Assembly (NCBI GenBank): GCA_002715985.1
Contig: PBAO01000062.1
Coordinates: 1 to 53,116 of the forward strand
Origin: Lysobacterales bacterium
GTDB taxonomy: Bacteria > Pseudomonadota > Gammaproteobacteria > Nevskiales > Salinisphaeraceae
Reading direction: 5' to 3'
DNA: 53,116 nt
Shown: positions 50,909-53,116 of the stretch, in pieces
Numbering within the stretch: the first letter of the stretch is position 1
Layout of the letters: each line of letters starts with the position of its first letter
Notes under the pieces: model-generated
Told to the model about the DNA's origin: nothing
Seen by the model: only the letters and a program-made list of their open reading frames with translations
Database searches by the model: none
Translations under genes and position numbers: made by a program

Positions 50909-53038
50909 TCAGACCTGGGCATAGTTCTGCGCCGCACTCGTCCAGCGTGTGATCAGCGCCTCGGCCTCGCGTGGGTGATAGGCCAGGACATCGTCGGCCA
51001 CGGCGAGTGCTGCCTCGGCCAGATCGGCATCGCGCGCCAGATCGGCGATACGAAACGTCGCGGCTCCGGTCTGGCGCGTGCCCAGGACCTCGCCGGGCCC
51101 GCGCAGATCGAGATCGGCTCGGGCGATGGCAAATCCGTCGCTGGTCTGGCGCAGGGCCGACAGGCGCGCCCGCGCGGTATCGGACAGCGGCGCCTTGTAG
51201 AGCAGCACACAGTGGCTGGCCACCGAGCCACGCCCGACGCGCCCGCGCAGCTGGTGCAGCTGAGCCAGGCCCAGGCGCTCGGCGTTCTCGATGATCATGA
51301 GCGAGGCATTGGGCACGTCCACGCCGACCTCGATCACCGTGGTGGCCACCAGCACATCGATAGCCCCGGCCTTGAAGGCATTCATGGCCTTGGCTTTCTC
51401 GGCAGCCTTCATGCGCCCGTGGACCAACGAGACCCGCACCCCCAGCAGGGCATCGGCCAGGGCCTCGGCAGCGGCTTCGGCGGCCTGGGCCTCGAGTTTC
51501 TGCGAGGCCTCGATCAGCGTACAGACCCAATAGACCTGGCGCCCGTCGGCCACGGCTTGGCCGATCCGGGCGATCACCTCGTCGCGCCGGGTGTTGGGAA
51601 TGGCCACGGTCTTGATCGGGGTACGCCCCGGCGGCAGCTCATCGATCACCGAGGTATCCAGATCGGCATAGGCCGACATGGCCAATGTGCGCGGAATCGG
51701 CGTGGCGGTCATGATCAGCTGGTGTGCCGTCGTGGCTGCCCGGCCTTTCTTGGCGGCCTTGTTCCGCAGTGCCAGACGCTGATCCACGCCAAAGCGATGC
51801 TGCTCGTCGATGACGGCCAGTCCCAGCGCGCCGAAGACCACCGATTCCTGAAACAGCGCATGGGTGCCCACGACCACACCGGGCTGCCCGGCTTCGATGG
51901 CCTCGCGCGCAGCCGCGTCGTGTTTCTTCTTCCCGGTGAGTAGCCAGACCGGGATCTCCAGCCGAGCCAGCCAGCCGGTCAGCGCGGCGTGATGCTGCTC
52001 GGCCAACAGCTCGGTGGGCGCCATGAACGCGCCCTGCCAGCCGTTGTCCACGGCCGTCAGCAGTGCCGCGGCGGCCACTACGGTCTTGCCCGAGCCGACG
52101 TCGCCCTGCACCAGACGCAGCATGGGGGCAGCAGCCGACATATCGGCCAGGATCTCGCCGATCACGCGGCGCTGGGCGCCGGTGGGCGAAAACCCCAGCC
52201 CCTCGAACAACGGCGCCAGGCCACGCCCGGCATCGCGCATGGCCGGTGCCTTGTCGGCACGGATCTGGCGTCGACGAGCCCGCAGCCCCAGCTGATGGCC
52301 CAGAAGCTCCTCGAAGGCCAGGCGCCGACAGGCGGGGTCGTGGCCGTCGACCAGCGCGGCCAGATCGGCATCCACGGGCGGGCGATGGATACGCTCGACG
52401 GCCTGGCGCGCGGTCATGGCCAGAGCCGGGCCGCTCAGATCGCGCGGCAGAATCTCGGGCCAGAAATCATCGCGCGCCATCAGCGCCAGCGTCTGATCGG
52501 CCATGTCACGCAGGCGAGCCTGGGTCACCCCCGAGGCCGTGGGATAAATCGCCAGCAGCCGCGGGGTGATCGCATGGCCGGCGGCGCTGTCGGCCACGAC
52601 CTCGATCTCGGGATGGACCATCTCCAGCTGAAAGCCGGCCATGCGCGGCTCGCCGAATACCCGCAGCCAGGTGCCCGGGGCCAGCCGTGCCTGCTGGCCG
52701 GAGCCGAAATGAAAGAAACGCAGGCCCAGCCAGGCGCTGCCGTCCGAGGCCGAGACCATCAGACTGCGACGCCGGCCCATGCGTACTTCGGCGTGCTCGA
52801 CGCGCACGACCACCAGCGCCGGCGTCTGCGGCAACAACTCGGCCAATGGGGTGATCCGCGTGCGGTCTTCATAACGGCTCGGGCGATGCAGCAACACATC
52901 GCCGATCGCATGGATACCCAACCCCGCCAGACGTTCGGCGACCTTCGGCCCCACGCCAGACAGTCGCCGGACCGGCGCATCAGCCGTCAGTGCCGGGGAT
53001 TGTGCCGGGGCGGCCCTAGTCGACGACGAGGATGGCAT
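50909..53038 (-). CDS. recG: ATP-dependent DNA helicase RecG
   Basis: A 709-residue helicase that remodels stalled forks and branches. The N terminus has the wedge/OB domain (SGVGPKVAERLAGLGIHAIGD, DRTRITPL). The helicase core has Walker A GDVGSGKT (312-319), the DEQH box (VIDEQHRFGV), TATPIPRTLAM and the QLRGRVGRGS motif. The ATG at 53036-53038 is chosen since the conserved part begins soon after; it overlaps the end of ridA by 23 bp. ridA upstream of recG is a conserved order in gammaproteobacteria. Confidence 0.95.
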   Translation of the reverse strand: MPSSSSTRAAPAQSPALTADAPVRRLSGVGPKVAERLAGLGIHAIGDVLLHRPSRYEDRTRITPLAELLPQTPALVVVRVEHAEVRMGRRRSLMVSASDGSAWLGLRFFHFGSGQQARLAPGTWLRVFGEPRMAGFQLEMVHPEIEVVADSAAGHAITPRLLAIYPTASGVTQARLRDMADQTLALMARDDFWPEILPRDLSGPALAMTARQAVERIHRPPVDADLAALVDGHDPACRRLAFEELLGHQLGLRARRRQIRADKAPAMRDAGRGLAPLFEGLGFSPTGAQRRVIGEILADMSAAAPMLRLVQGDVGSGKTVVAAAALLTAVDNGWQGAFMAPTELLAEQHHAALTGWLARLEIPVWLLTGKKKHDAAAREAIEAGQPGVVVGTHALFQESVVFGALGLAVIDEQHRFGVDQRLALRNKAAKKGRAATTAHQLIMTATPIPRTLAMSAYADLDTSVIDELPPGRTPIKTVAIPNTRRDEVIARIGQAVADGRQVYWVCTLIEASQKLEAQAAEAAAEALADALLGVRVSLVHGRMKAAEKAKAMNAFKAGAIDVLVATTVIEVGVDVPNASLMIIENAERLGLAQLHQLRGRVGRGSVASHCVLLYKAPLSDTARARLSALRQTSDGFAIARADLDLRGPGEVLGTRQTGAATFRIADLARDADLAEAALAVADDVLAYHPREAEALITRWTSAAQNYAQV

Positions 53039-53116
53039 CGGCCTCGACGGCTGCGTTCTTGGGCAGGGCAGCCACACCGATCGCCGCGCGCGAGGGATAA
53101 GGCGCATCAAAACGCG
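53016..53116 (-). CDS. ridA: RidA/YjgF-family protein, C-terminal end (cut by window end)
   Basis: The last 32 residues are visible (RFDAPYPSRAAIGVAALPK then NAAVEADAILVVD) ending at TAG (53016-53018 complement). The R-x-A-I-G-V-A-A-L-P-K pattern with the closing strand AILVVD is the RidA C terminus. RidA hydrolyses 2-aminoacrylate and related reactive enamines. The 3' end overlaps the start of recG by 23 bp. Confidence 0.9.
   Translation of the reverse strand, partial: RFDAPYPSRAAIGVAALPKNAAVEADAILVVD

Overview
The window is 53 kb of GC-rich chromosome (roughly 64% by eye) that is almost fully coding. Gene families and gene order (ridA-recG, ftsE-ftsX-rpoH, hemL next to thiE, a FabR-type regulator, cysJ-cysI, bioB-bioF-bioH-bioD) point to a gammaproteobacterium. 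The overall style resembles Salinisphaera-like halophiles, but that placement is inference. I see no transposase, integrase, phage gene, CRISPR array, rRNA or tRNA.

Layout. (1) 1-2788, +: S-adenosylmethionine cycle genes metK (3' end only), ahcY and metF, separated by hairpin terminators. (2) 2953-6134: MarR regulator (-), D-2-hydroxyacid dehydrogenase (+), DUF938 methyltransferase (-), cpdA-like phosphodiesterase (+). (3) 6135-6467: AT-richer gap with DnaA-box-like sites. (4) 6468-12405, +: thiD-thiE, hemL, a DedA/PAP2/LssY fusion, ftsY. (5) 12529-24856: a Tad (Flp pilus) region. A divergent NtrC-like AAA+ gene (+) faces a 12-gene minus-strand operon: flp, two TadE/F pseudopilins, rcpC, rcpA, tadZ, tadA, tadB, tadC, tadD, a DUF3613 gene and tadG. 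This block sits between ftsY and ftsE-ftsX-rpoH, genes that are usually neighbours. (6) 25084-27823: ftsE, ftsX, rpoH and a terminator. (7) 27907-38024: mscK (-), fabR-like (+), DUF2059 gene (-), cysI (-), cysJ (-), SLT lipoprotein (+), YqcC (+). (8) 38025-38311: gap with an imperfect inverted repeat. (9) 38312-48088, all minus: ten tightly packed genes joining biotin synthesis (bioB, bioF, bioH, bioD) to a caa3-type cytochrome oxidase and its heme A assembly genes (coxB, ctaD, surf1, a small membrane protein, ctaA, ctaB). (10) 48150-53116: comF (+), a CASTOR/POLLUX-type ion channel (-), recG (-) and the 3' end of ridA (-).

How the genes work together. MetK, AhcY and MetF turn over SAM, SAH and methyl-THF. 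ThiD and ThiE make thiamine phosphate. CysJ and CysI reduce sulfite. CtaB and CtaA convert heme B to O to A for the CoxB/CtaD oxidase. The Tad genes encode a complete secretin, ATPase and platform set with its pilin, but no prepilin peptidase.

Points that stand out: the NtrC-like AAA+ protein with an altered GAFTGA loop beside the Tad locus; the fused bio-cox operon, which lacks bioC, coxC and ctaG; a perfect 34-nt palindrome inside ctaD; DnaA boxes upstream of thiD; and a PAP2 domain that has lost its catalytic histidines. Start sites were chosen by homology, Shine-Dalgarno sequence and overlap with neighbours. Several, flagged individually, are uncertain.
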